This document shows, in pieces, positions 1-8,479 of a stretch of 64,000 nt of DNA. The stretch is from Candidatus Kuenenia stuttgartensis. GTDB lineage: Bacteria; Planctomycetota; Planctomycetia; Isosphaerales; Isosphaeraceae. Under the pieces are notes generated by a model. The model was not told the DNA's origin, did no database searches, and saw nothing but the letters and a program-made list of their open reading frames with translations. The stretch is taken from positions 1-64,000 of the forward strand of contig CAMBEP010000020.1 of assembly GCA_945865635.1 (NCBI GenBank), read 5' to 3'. Positions within the stretch are counted from its first letter, which is position 1. The number at the start of each line of letters is the position of its first letter. The position numbers and the translations under genes were made by a program.

Positions 1-556
1 AGCGGAGCGTATGGCGACCAACCCATGCGACGTAACGAGCCAATTTTTGAAAAGACCAGGCAAGTTGAGTTGCACATCGGCCAAGAATAGTGTACATATA
101 GACCAGTAAGATCTGTTGTTTCAGTGTCTACTTTTCGTGGGGAAGTCCAACCCGCCCGGCGTGCCCGCCCCATACCCGTTCAGTACGACCAGCAAGACTT
201 TCGTCATGCCCCCGTCGCTGGTGGAGGACGCGGAAGCGGCGACTGTTGAAGAGGGTGAAGAAAGTGCGGAAGCAGAAAAGGGGTCATTCAACATTAACCT
301 CGCAAAAGAAGCCGTAGACACTTTTTTTTAAAAGGTTGCGGTCAGCCGATCCAGGCACGAATCGACGAGGGTTGCCCCAACGAACGTTTGTCTTCATCCT
401 TCCCGAGCTGATCTACCGCTCGTCACGAAACCAACGTTCTACGAAATCTCGCGAGAGTCAAAGATTTCCCTTGCCCCCTTCCCACGCATCATCGAATGTT
501 AATGAATCGTGGTCGGTTGGTTCGCAAATCACAGATCGCCCGAAGTTTGAGTTCTG

Positions 557-814
557 ATGACACTCACCCCCGAATCCTCACCCAACCTGATTCAGCCCAA
601 CTTTGCCCTCGCCTACGACTCGGCGGGCAACGTCGGCACGATCACGCACACGGTGGTGGGCGGCTCGTCGCTGGCGACTATCGCCTACGCTTACGATGCG
701 GCCAACCGGCTGACGCATGAAACCAACGCTGAAGGTTCGGTGACTTACACTTACGACAACACAAACCAGCTTACTTCGGCCACCGGGGCGAGAGCCACTT
801 GGGACAGACGCTAG
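557..814 (+). pseudogene. Rhs/YD-repeat protein fragment
   Basis: The 85-residue open frame carries consecutive YD-type repeats (YDSAGNVGTITH, YAYDAANRLTHETN, YTYDNTNQLTSATG), which are diagnostic of Rhs/YD-repeat proteins. Full-length members run to well over a thousand residues. This frame is closed by a stop at 548-550 just upstream and ends after WDRR, so it has neither an N-terminal export/PAAR part nor a core-closing domain nor a toxin tip. I read it as a leftover of a decayed or recombined Rhs gene. Codon use here is more G+C-rich than in the genes that follow, which fits a displaced fragment. Confidence 0.6.
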
Positions 815-987
815 CCCGGCCAAGGCGGCCAAGCTTTTGCGATGTGTCTCTGTCTGTGTTCGAAGCTCTTGAATGTCAAGGTGTTAAAGAGTTAGATTCC
901 GTTGATGGTGCGCACCCTACTTGCCGATTCAGTTCTTCAACCTATACTGGTTAGGTATGTGACCGATCGCCAAATTACGGAGCCTGC

Positions 988-2148
988 GTGATCCAATCTC
1001 TCGAAGAGCCGACTGTTTTGGATACGACTTTGATGGATTCCGCAGAGCTTTCAGAGAAACTCATGACGACTCAAGCCTCGGCCGAGCCTTCTTCAGGCCA
1101 AAGCCATCAAACAAACCGAGTGAATCAGCCAGTGGACTTAAAAACTCAGTCAGATATGAAACGGGTTTTGCTGCCCATTCATCAGCGCAATCGTGCCGGG
1201 TTCAATGACACGTTCGAGCTTTCGGCTCACGAAACCATTGAAGCCATGAACCAAAGCGGTCAGGACATTGCCAGCCAGCAGCCCGAATTCAAGCTGCCGC
1301 TGAAGAAGATGGGCGTGACACGCACCGGTGTACCCGTGCAGATCGTCAATCCATTTGACAGTAACGACTTTGTGCAGATTTCTTGCGATGTCAGCATGCA
1401 TGTCAGCGTTGCTGAAGACCGCCGGGGCATTCACGTCTCGCGTCTGGGCGACACCTTGGCCAGCCACACCACGGATTACTACCAGTCGCTTGACGAATAT
1501 GCAATGCGCGTGGCTGAATCCACCCGAAAAGTGCAGCATTCAGACCATGCCGTGGTGCAGGTCTCCGGCCAGTTTGCTTTTCTTGAGCCGCTTAATGGTG
1601 TGAAGTCCAAGGTTTCACTGGAATCTTTGCTGCTTTCAGCACGGGCGGAAGCATCCGAAACTGGCACGAAGCTGACATCGGGCATCACGTTTAATCACAT
1701 TACAGCCTGCCCGTGTGTTCAGGAGACTTTTCGCCACAGCCACGGTCCTGAGAGCGATGAGCTCATGGGCGAGATCAGTCGGCGAGAAATGCCTTTACTG
1801 ACACACTCACAGCGTTGCCGCACCACGGTGCTGATTGATGGAGCCAGTCAGTTGCCGAATGTTGCGACCCTTTTGGATTGCATTGATTCCGTCGTTGTTC
1901 GCTGCCAGAACACGATGCCGCGTGAATATGAGCTGTTGACAGTCTATAAAGCACACCATAAGCCGCAGTTTCTGGAAGATGTGCTGCGTGAGCTTTCAGT
2001 GTCCATTGCCGGGCTTTTGCATGGCAACTCGCCTGAGACACGTGTGCGTGCGACTTCGATCAGCATGGAGTCCATTCACGACTTCGACCTGGACGGCGAA
2101 ATTGATTCGAGCCTGGCCGACCTTGAAGCCATGCTTAAAGACGAATGA
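988..2148 (+). CDS. folE2: GTP cyclohydrolase FolE2-type (GTP cyclohydrolase IB family)
   Basis: Family enzymes open GTP to dihydroneopterin triphosphate (bacterial FolE2) or its cyclic phosphate (archaeal MptA), the first step of pterin synthesis, in the cytosol with a metal ion. Visible signatures are the CPC motif in ITFNHITACPCVQ, the HSQRC segment that corresponds to the family's HxQR region, the REYELL strand with a conserved glutamate, and a C-terminal MESIHDFD segment. The first ~50 residues are Ser/Gln/Thr-rich and look like a non-conserved extension, making the protein (386 aa) longer than usual FolE2. The GTG start at 988 is preceded by CGGAG at a good distance. The stop overlaps the start of the next gene (ATGA), so the two are translationally coupled. 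FolE2 versus MptA product specificity cannot be told from the sequence alone. Confidence 0.85.
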   Translation: MIQSLEEPTVLDTTLMDSAELSEKLMTTQASAEPSSGQSHQTNRVNQPVDLKTQSDMKRVLLPIHQRNRAGFNDTFELSAHETIEAMNQSGQDIASQQPEFKLPLKKMGVTRTGVPVQIVNPFDSNDFVQISCDVSMHVSVAEDRRGIHVSRLGDTLASHTTDYYQSLDEYAMRVAESTRKVQHSDHAVVQVSGQFAFLEPLNGVKSKVSLESLLLSARAEASETGTKLTSGITFNHITACPCVQETFRHSHGPESDELMGEISRREMPLLTHSQRCRTTVLIDGASQLPNVATLLDCIDSVVVRCQNTMPREYELLTVYKAHHKPQFLEDVLRELSVSIAGLLHGNSPETRVRATSISMESIHDFDLDGEIDSSLADLEAMLKDE

Positions 2149-2837
2149 GACCCTTCACATATATCAATCTGGCCATATCCATAGACGGCAAGCTGACCAC
2201 GGCTGACCGCAAGCTCCACGGTTTCGGTGGCCCCGAAGATCGTGACCTAATGGATGAGCTGCGCAGCCGCGCCGACGCCGTGATGATTGGAGCGGCCACC
2301 TTGCGCGAGGAAGACCCGCTGCTTTGGGTTCGTAAACCGGAACGTCTTGTGGTTCGGGCCGAACAAGGGCGAGAGCCACAGCCCTGGAATGTGATCATCA
2401 GCCGATCCCTGGATCTGCCATCGCTGGAGGGTTCCATGTTCTTCAACACACCTGACTTTCGCCGATTGGTATTCACGGGGATGAATCATTCTGAAGAGCG
2501 AGTGGCTGAGATCCGTAAGCTTGCAGAGGTTTACTGCGTTGCCGATGTGGACCAGGGCCTTGATTTGCAAGCCGTTTCTGAAAAGCTTTATCAAATGGGT
2601 GCGCGGAAGCTGCTTTTGGAAGGCGGCGGCACTTTGAATTTTGCGATGTTGAAGCAGGGCCTTGTAGACGAATTGTATTTGACGCTTTGCCCGCTGATAT
2701 TTGGTGGCGATTCAGCGACGACGGCTGTGGGCGGTGCCGGCTTTGCATTTGACCAGGTGCGGCAACTGGAACTGCTGGAATTGAAACATGGCAGCAATGA
2801 CCGGATTTATTTGCGATATCGCTGCAAACAGGTTTAA
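2145..2837 (+). CDS. RibD C-terminal-domain / dihydrofolate reductase-like pyrimidine reductase
   Basis: A stand-alone RibD-C domain of 230 residues. It has the NLAISIDGK opening, a DAVMIGAATLREEDP segment (usual family form: VG..T...DDP), and LLLEGGGTLN followed by LVDELYLTLCPLIFGG, the NADPH-binding and closing strands of the fold. Members reduce the ribosyl side chain of diamino- or amino-ribosylaminopyrimidinone phosphate in riboflavin synthesis; stand-alone copies also serve other pterin and deazaflavin routes. There is no deaminase domain. It overlaps the folE2-type gene by four bases, so a joint role in pterin chemistry is the natural inference, but the substrate is unknown. Confidence 0.8.
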   Translation: MRPFTYINLAISIDGKLTTADRKLHGFGGPEDRDLMDELRSRADAVMIGAATLREEDPLLWVRKPERLVVRAEQGREPQPWNVIISRSLDLPSLEGSMFFNTPDFRRLVFTGMNHSEERVAEIRKLAEVYCVADVDQGLDLQAVSEKLYQMGARKLLLEGGGTLNFAMLKQGLVDELYLTLCPLIFGGDSATTAVGGAGFAFDQVRQLELLELKHGSNDRIYLRYRCKQV

Positions 2838-2852
2838 TCTTTTAGAAAACGA

Positions 2853-3668
2853 ATGAAACCCAAAGTTTATATTAAAATCTGCGATTCCGGCTGGATCATC
2901 GAGAAGATGGCAAAAACACTGGCTGACCAGATACCTCACGTGCTTTATGGGCTTGAAGAGGACGAGAACGCAGACCTTGTTTATCATATTCCTTACCTGA
3001 CTTATCAAGGCAGTACAAATGTCAGACGCATTGGATATTTTACGCATATGGAGCAGGATGACGTTCGTCGCAGGAATTTTCTGAGTGCTGCTGCCGCATT
3101 TGAGCATCGCGTGTGCCAATCGAATAAAACAGCCGACATATTGATTTCAAATGGGTTTGATAAAATCAGTATCATTTCGCCCGGGGTTGACCTGCAAGCC
3201 TTCACGCCGGAGCTTCGAATTGGTGTGGTGGGCAGGACCTATGATTCTGGCCGAAAGGGTGAAGAGCTAGTGAGATCAGTGATGTCGCTGCCCGGCATTA
3301 CCTGGAAGTTTACGGGCAAAGGCTGGCCTGGCGAGCCAAAATTGCTGGCTGACTCTGAAATGCCCGACTTTTATCGAAGTGTTGATTACATACTGGTGCC
3401 ATCACTGAATGAAGGCGGCCCGATGTGCGTGCTGGAGGCATTGGCCTGCGGTCGGCCCGTTATTGCGCCTGATGTTGGCTGGGTATCGGAATTTCCACAT
3501 ATTCCTTATGAAACTGGCGATCCAGAATCGCTTCGTCATGTGCTGCTTAAAATTCAAGACGATCAAATGCAACTTCGGGCCTCTGTGCTTTCACGTACAT
3601 GGCAAAATTGGGCTGCCCAGCATGTTGTATTATTCCAAAGCCTTCTCGCAAATCCCAGGAATTCATAA
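2853..3668 (+). CDS. GT4-like glycosyltransferase
   Basis: 271 residues with a short N-terminal half and a recognisable GT-B C-terminal half: IGVVGRTYDSGRKG, then PDFYRSVDYILVPSLNEGGPMCVLEALACGRPVIAPDVGWVSE is split here as the nucleotide-sugar site with the E..P...EA pattern typical of family GT4. It should transfer a sugar from a nucleotide donor to an unknown acceptor in the cytoplasm or at the inner membrane face. It begins 15 bases after the reductase gene and is followed within 5 bases by another glycosyltransferase, so it belongs to the same operon. The family is certain; donor and acceptor are not. Confidence 0.8.
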   Translation: MKPKVYIKICDSGWIIEKMAKTLADQIPHVLYGLEEDENADLVYHIPYLTYQGSTNVRRIGYFTHMEQDDVRRRNFLSAAAAFEHRVCQSNKTADILISNGFDKISIISPGVDLQAFTPELRIGVVGRTYDSGRKGEELVRSVMSLPGITWKFTGKGWPGEPKLLADSEMPDFYRSVDYILVPSLNEGGPMCVLEALACGRPVIAPDVGWVSEFPHIPYETGDPESLRHVLLKIQDDQMQLRASVLSRTWQNWAAQHVVLFQSLLANPRNS

Positions 3669-3672
3669 AACC

Positions 3673-5082
3673 ATGAAGATTGTCATGTGTTCCATCAACC
3701 CGCTTTTCGTCGACAAAGTCATTGGAGGATCGACCAAGCACCTGAGGCGCGTTGCCGAACACCTTGCCGAGCTGGGGCATCAGGTGGTCATTCTTTGCAC
3801 GCGGCGCGATGATTCGCAGAATGACATTCGCTGGCATTCAAATATCAAAGTTCGCGCAGTGTTTAAATTCAAGCAGCCGTTTCCACTGCCTTACGACATT
3901 CCAGCTTATGAAATGACACATATTATTCAGCAAATTCTGGATGAATGCGCGGACGCTGACCGGCTCTATCTGCACGACGGTGAAATTCTCTTCCCGCCCA
4001 TCTGTCACCGCCTGCCAACGGTGATTTCGCTGCGAGACTGTGTTTATCCGGAGACGATGCTGGGCAGCTTCCTGTTTCAGGGCGATGCCATTATTACGCT
4101 TAACGAATATTGTAAAAAATCGCTGATGGCCACTGCTGGCACGTTTCTTCAGGACTTGCCGGAACGTGTTCGCGTGATACCAAACGGGTTTGACTGGGAT
4201 TTCTTCAAGCCAACGCCCCCGTCCCATGAATTGCTGGAGATTCTCCAGATTGACCCGTCGCAGCACACCATTGTATTGCATCCGCACAGGCCTGAACTTT
4301 CAAAGGGGCTGATGCAGACGATCAACACGGTGGATCAGCTTGTGCATCAATATCATTTTCAGAATCTGAAAGTCTTGATTCCAAAATGGTTTGATGCCAA
4401 TCAATCGCCCGACCTGTTGAAATTTCTGCATAATATGCAATCCGACATCAGTCAGCGCGGGCTTTCGGATATCTTTATTTTTCACGACTGGCTGCCACAG
4501 CGGCTCATGCCTGAATATTTCAGCCTTGGGCATGTCACACTGGTGCTGGGCCATTTTGTGGAAGCCTTTGGCAATGCAACTTATGAATCGCTGGCCTGCG
4601 GCACGCCTGCCGTCGTTTCCAGAGTCAGCAGTAATCGCGACCTGGTGCCCGACGCGCTTTTGGCCAAGGTGCATTTTGATGATATTGACGCGGCTGCCCG
4701 CCTGGCCGCCGATATTTTAAATACCAGCCAGCGCACTTCTCAGGCCACTCTTGAATTCCTGAAAGAGCATTATGGCGTGCAAGAGCAGTGCCAGGCTTAT
4801 GCTGAGACCATAGTCAACGCTAAAAAACTCTCGCCTATGCAATATCGGCTGGATGCAACCTCGGCTGATTTGCGGTATGTGCTGGCGCCGTGGTGCTATA
4901 CATGGGACGATTCGGTTTATCATGATCATTTGGCAAAGCATGTCCAAAATGCAATGCTGGTGAAGATCAGCCAGGCATTTCCAGCCGGCGCCACCCGATA
5001 TGAGATGCTGATGCTTGGGGCTGATGAGGCTGCTGTTCAGTCGTGGATGGATGATGGTTATCTGGTTCGGGCGTATCCATAA
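3673..5082 (+). CDS. GT4-family glycosyltransferase
   Basis: Start set at ATG 3673 (MKIVMCSINPLFVDK), which sits right after the previous stop and begins with the classical first beta strand of a GT-B enzyme; a longer in-frame reading from 3409 would overlap the upstream gene heavily. The protein (469 aa) has an N-terminal GGSTKHLRRVAEHLAELGH acceptor-domain helix, then LRDCVYPE, VIPNGFDWDFFKP (linker) and HFVEAFGNATYESLACGTPAVVS (donor-domain E..A..EA signature). About 90 residues after the donor domain form a tail I do not recognise. It is the last gene of the operon and is followed directly by a terminator. Confidence 0.82.
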   Translation: MKIVMCSINPLFVDKVIGGSTKHLRRVAEHLAELGHQVVILCTRRDDSQNDIRWHSNIKVRAVFKFKQPFPLPYDIPAYEMTHIIQQILDECADADRLYLHDGEILFPPICHRLPTVISLRDCVYPETMLGSFLFQGDAIITLNEYCKKSLMATAGTFLQDLPERVRVIPNGFDWDFFKPTPPSHELLEILQIDPSQHTIVLHPHRPELSKGLMQTINTVDQLVHQYHFQNLKVLIPKWFDANQSPDLLKFLHNMQSDISQRGLSDIFIFHDWLPQRLMPEYFSLGHVTLVLGHFVEAFGNATYESLACGTPAVVSRVSSNRDLVPDALLAKVHFDDIDAAARLAADILNTSQRTSQATLEFLKEHYGVQEQCQAYAETIVNAKKLSPMQYRLDATSADLRYVLAPWCYTWDDSVYHDHLAKHVQNAMLVKISQAFPAGATRYEMLMLGADEAAVQSWMDDGYLVRAYP

Positions 5083-5083
5083 A

Positions 5084-5108
5084 AAAAGGCGATTTGAAAT
5101 CGCCTTTT
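5084..5108 (+). terminator. Rho-independent terminator of the folE2-ribD-GT-GT operon
   Basis: Inverted repeat AAAAGGCGATTT / AAATCGCCTTTT around a single G, followed by TTTT inside the right arm. It begins two bases after the last glycosyltransferase stop codon. Confidence 0.8.
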
Positions 5109-5206
5109 AATCAAATGTAAATCCCCAAGCTTCCCCAAAAAAAACGGATAGATTTCTCCTTCAGGTTTTGTGTGTAGGTCAAATTGGCAGGCGGAGGGTT
5201 TCCGGA

Positions 5207-5422
5207 TCAGGATTTAATGATGTCTCGAACTGTTCCGCCGGATGGAATCATAGGCAGAACGTGTTTTTGGTTAGGTACCAGCACGTCCAGCACATAAGGG
5301 CCTGGATAGGCGAGCATCTCTTCAAGGGCCGAGATCACATCGGCTTTGTTACGAATCTGGCAGCCCTGCTGGCTGGCCGCGTTGCTGTGAACCTTGCAGG
5401 CAACAATATTTCCGATAGCCAT
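5207..5422 (-). pseudogene. Relic of acetolactate synthase large subunit (C-terminal end)
   Basis: The last ~50 residues of this leftward frame (QIRNKADVISALEEM, PGPYVLDVLVPNQKHVLPMIP, SGGTVRDIIKS) are an almost textbook C-terminus of the catalytic subunit of acetolactate synthase, the thiamine-diphosphate enzyme of branched-chain amino-acid synthesis. The enzyme is normally ~570-600 residues. Here nothing upstream fits: the preceding ~20 residues do not resemble the family and an in-frame TAA closes the frame at about 5471. The remaining stretch up to 5756 has only short open frames in which I see no family match. I take this as the degraded end of a lost or relocated copy. Confidence 0.65.
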
Positions 5423-5917
5423 AGCGTAGGATTCAATTTCGCTGAAATGGGTGAGAGGCCGGGCCTGCCGCTCTTACTCCATGGTGCGTTTCAGATAAGC
5501 GACAGACTCTTGGTATGCCAGTGGTTGAGTATCTAGTTCCAGAGTCGTGCGAGCCATGACAAAGTTCTCCGTAACCGTGGTGCAGAGGCATCATGCCAAG
5601 GAGCCGCCTCATTATAGAGACAATCAGGAATCCGCCATTGACATTTTCTGAATCAAACAAGGCTCGCAAAGGTGTTCCTGCACCCGAAGACGGAAAGCAA
5701 CACTTTTTGACTTGCTTGTAAACCCTGCTGCGGTTATACATAGAAGTTCCGAGCAATCAAAACCCGCAAGTCAGTTGGTCCACAATCCATCCGTTTCAAG
5801 TTACCCCATGCTGCCGCTGTCATATAAACCAGCGGTTTTCAGAGATGGACGTACCTGCAGAACCGATCCGTTCGAAATCGCAGAACTTCAAATAAGAACC
5901 CGGGAGCCCAGATTCAG
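5423..5917. other. Gene-poor spacer with decayed sequence
   Basis: About 500 bases without a supportable gene. A leftward 28-codon frame (MARTTLELDTQPLAYQESVA..., 5557 to 5474) has GGAG nine bases before its ATG but is too short to call. The stretch next to the acetolactate synthase relic is probably remnant coding sequence. I see no repeat or RNA gene. Confidence 0.4.
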
Positions 5918-7267
5918 ATGACACCTCCGAACCCGTTTGACCGTCGTGATTTCCTAAAGAATTCGGCCGCCTTGTCCGCAGCTTTCGCGGGCCTGACATC
6001 CGAAGGGGCCAGGTTGAAAGCTGCTGACGAAGAAGCGGCCGACACGGCGAGTGCCTCCAAAAAGGCCAGCGCCAATGATGTACTCAGGGTGGCAGTGATT
6101 GGCGTTCGCGGCCGTGGGATGGACCACGTGGGCGGCTTCCTGAAGCAGTCCGACTGCCGGATTACGACCATTTGCGATGTCGACCTGAGTGTCACAGGCA
6201 AAGCCAAGGCGGCCATCACAGCCAAATATGGCACCGCCCCGACTGTCGAGCAAGACCTTCGCAAGGTCTTGGAAAACAAGGATATCGATATTGTTTCATT
6301 CGCCACTCCAAATCACTGGCACGCCCTGGGAACCATTTGGGCCTGCCAGGCCGGCAAAGACGTTTATGTCGAGAAGCCCGTCAGCCACAACGTGACCGAA
6401 GGCCGACGCATGGTCGAGGCGGCCCGCAAATATAACCGGATCGTTCAGACAGGTACCCAGTGCCGCAGCCATAAAGGCATTCAGTCGGCCATGGAATTCC
6501 TGCACTCGGGCAAGCTTGGCAAAGTCTTCATGGCCAAAGGCCTGTGCTACAAGCGGCGTGATTCCATCGGAATACAGCCCGACAGCGTGGCTCCCGAAAC
6601 CCTGAATTATGATCTATGGACCGGCCCAGCCGATCTGAAGCCCTTCAATGCCAACAGGTTGCACTACAACTGGCACTGGTTCTGGAACACCGGCAATGGT
6701 GATCTTGGGAATCAGGGAATCCATCAGATGGACCTGGCCCGCTGGGGCCTGAATAAGAACGAATTCCCCAAGAGCGTCATGTCGTCCGGCGGCCGGCTTG
6801 GCTACAAGGATCAGGGCGAAACCCCTAACACGCAGATGGTTGCGTTCGAATTTGACGACGCCCTGATGCAATTTGAGGTGCGAGGCCGCGACACCAACGA
6901 CGAACTCGGTGTGCGGGTCGGCGACATTTTCTATGGCACCGAAGGGGTTCTGGCAATCACCAGCTACACCAACTGGCAAGCCTATATGGGGCCGAAGCTT
7001 GTGCCCGGGGCCACGGGTTCTGGTGGGGGCGACCACTATCGCAACTTTGTCGATTCGGTACGGGCTCGCGATTACAAAAAGCTCAATGCCGACATCGAGC
7101 AGGGCCACTTCAGCAGCGCCTATTGCCACCTCGGCAATATCTCTTACAAGCTCGGCCGCAAGCTGATAATCAATCCTGCGACCGAAACGTTTGTCAACGA
7201 CAGTGAAGCCGACGCCCTTCTGACCCGCGAATATCGCAAAGGTTTTGAAGTACCAGCCAAAGTTTAA
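5918..7267 (+). CDS. Gfo/Idh/MocA-family oxidoreductase with twin-arginine leader
   Basis: 449 residues. The N-terminus RRDFLKNSAALSAAFAGL is a twin-arginine export signal, so the enzyme should work folded outside the cytoplasmic membrane. After it comes a Rossmann domain (VAVIGVRGRGMDH, CDVD) with the family's EKPVSHN motif holding the catalytic lysine, then the alpha/beta C-terminal domain including NWHWFWNTGNGDLGNQGIHQMD. Family members oxidise or reduce sugars and polyols using a tightly bound NAD(P). Planctomycetes carry dozens of such exported paralogues, thought to act on complex glycans; the substrate here is unknown. It is a single gene with its own terminator downstream. Confidence 0.9.
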   Translation: MTPPNPFDRRDFLKNSAALSAAFAGLTSEGARLKAADEEAADTASASKKASANDVLRVAVIGVRGRGMDHVGGFLKQSDCRITTICDVDLSVTGKAKAAITAKYGTAPTVEQDLRKVLENKDIDIVSFATPNHWHALGTIWACQAGKDVYVEKPVSHNVTEGRRMVEAARKYNRIVQTGTQCRSHKGIQSAMEFLHSGKLGKVFMAKGLCYKRRDSIGIQPDSVAPETLNYDLWTGPADLKPFNANRLHYNWHWFWNTGNGDLGNQGIHQMDLARWGLNKNEFPKSVMSSGGRLGYKDQGETPNTQMVAFEFDDALMQFEVRGRDTNDELGVRVGDIFYGTEGVLAITSYTNWQAYMGPKLVPGATGSGGGDHYRNFVDSVRARDYKKLNADIEQGHFSSAYCHLGNISYKLGRKLIINPATETFVNDSEADALLTREYRKGFEVPAKV

Positions 7268-7289
7268 TACAGAGCCTCGGACTTTCCAG

Positions 7290-7326
7290 AAAAAAGTGGA
7301 ATGGGTTTCACCCGTTCCACTTTTTT
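7290..7326 (+). terminator. Rho-independent terminator after the oxidoreductase gene
   Basis: AAAAAAGTGGAA-t-GGGT, loop TTC, ACCC-g-TTCCACTTTTTT: a 16-pair stem with one mismatch and a run of Ts, 23 bases past the stop codon. Confidence 0.85.
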
Positions 7327-7409
7327 GGTTTAGAAGTGATATTTTGGGATAGATTTCCAGGCTAAAGGGTTGACTTAACGCGCATTGCCCGTCAACATAG
7401 GGGTTCAAA

Positions 7410-8138
7410 GTGTTGTCAGAAGAATCTTCCATCCAGATGTTCTCCCGCATGAATTCTGAAAATCTGACCTCAAGTGCTGAACCCCTTGCCGATAAGCCAG
7501 TCGCGCCGACTGTGATTTCCGGCAGGCGACTTGCGCCCTCCGCCATGAGCCTTATCTGCGGGCTTGTTGCGTTTTCATCGACAGTCGACCTTGATCAGAT
7601 TCGCTCCATACAAAAATATTGCACCACTTGCTGGTCGAATGCACGTCTTGATCCGGGAGTCTGGGAAGATTGTACTCAGGAGGTCTGCGTAAGGCTTTGG
7701 GGCAAAATGCGTGACGGGCTGATCAACTGGTCAGGCCTACTCGAATTGAGCGATGCAGAGGAAAGCCCGGAACATCGCGAATTGATCCGTGTAGTCGATG
7801 CTGTTCGCAAGCAGGCCCAGCGCCTGAAGCGGTTTCTTCCGCTTGAAGAAGTGGCCCATGTGGGAACCACACGACGGTCTGAAAGCGATCCTGCTGAGTC
7901 CTATGCTTTAACAGACCTTTTACGCACCGCCAGAGAGAAAGTTTTAACGCCCCGACAAGACAGAATTATTGAGCTTTGGACAAATGGCTTGGGCATCTCC
8001 GAAATTTCGCACGAAATTGGGCTGAAAGTCGCTCAGGTGAGCGATGAAAAATACAAAGCGATGTGTAAACTCGAAAATTTCCTGGCCAAATATCGCGATG
8101 TCTTTGGCTTTAGGCAGGCCGCTCCTCAATTAGCCTAA
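7410..8138 (+). CDS. ECF-like RNA polymerase sigma factor
   Basis: 242 residues. Residues ~65-105 match sigma region 2, including the WEDCTQEVCVRLW helix (family form: ...D..Q.....W). Residues ~165-215 match region 4, with LTPRQDRIIELWTNGLGISEISHEIGL forming the helix-turn-helix. It should direct core polymerase to its own promoter set. A ~55-residue N-terminal extension precedes region 2 and has no recognisable motif. The start is taken as GTG 7410 with GGGG upstream; ATG 7449 is an alternative. No anti-sigma gene is adjacent, which is common for planctomycete ECF groups that are regulated in other ways. Confidence 0.75.
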   Translation: MLSEESSIQMFSRMNSENLTSSAEPLADKPVAPTVISGRRLAPSAMSLICGLVAFSSTVDLDQIRSIQKYCTTCWSNARLDPGVWEDCTQEVCVRLWGKMRDGLINWSGLLELSDAEESPEHRELIRVVDAVRKQAQRLKRFLPLEEVAHVGTTRRSESDPAESYALTDLLRTAREKVLTPRQDRIIELWTNGLGISEISHEIGLKVAQVSDEKYKAMCKLENFLAKYRDVFGFRQAAPQLA

Positions 8139-8479
8139 ATTGATGAGAATTTCGCTTCCATTTTGTCGCCTGATCGTTTTAAATTTAACTCCTGATATTT
8201 TCCAAATTGTCATATTTATGATTTGCACCGATTTTGCAAAATATATTCTGATTTGATAGTCAAGTCGATTATTTCTTAAAACAAATTGCGTTGATCATTC
8301 TTCCTGTGAATCAAATGTTGGAATGGCCTTTTTTAGTGCTTAAAAAGATTGTTGCATTACAATGAAACGCTTTTGCATCACAAATTATTTACAATACCCA
8401 CATTAAAAATACATTTGCAGGCCATCCCTGCATTTGCGACAATAGGAACCAGATCTAGCGGATGTAAGCCATTCCAGGT
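8139..8479. other. A+T-rich intergenic region
   Basis: About 340 A+T-rich bases between the sigma-factor gene and a glycosyltransferase gene. I see no gene, repeat or convincing hairpin; it presumably holds the promoter of the downstream gene. Confidence 0.5.

Noticed and set aside
116-331. 71-codon rightward frame rich in Glu/Ala with a NPPGVPAPYPF segment
   Set aside because: It faintly recalls DUF4150/PAAR-like openings but is too short, lacks a start with a ribosome site, and is mirrored by an equally open frame on the other strand.
5433-5756. 107-codon leftward frame next to the acetolactate synthase relic
   Set aside because: It contains no family signature and its frame differs from that of the relic; probably decayed sequence.
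6614-7546. 310-codon leftward frame
   Set aside because: It is antisense to the well-supported Gfo/Idh/MocA gene and reads as its shadow.
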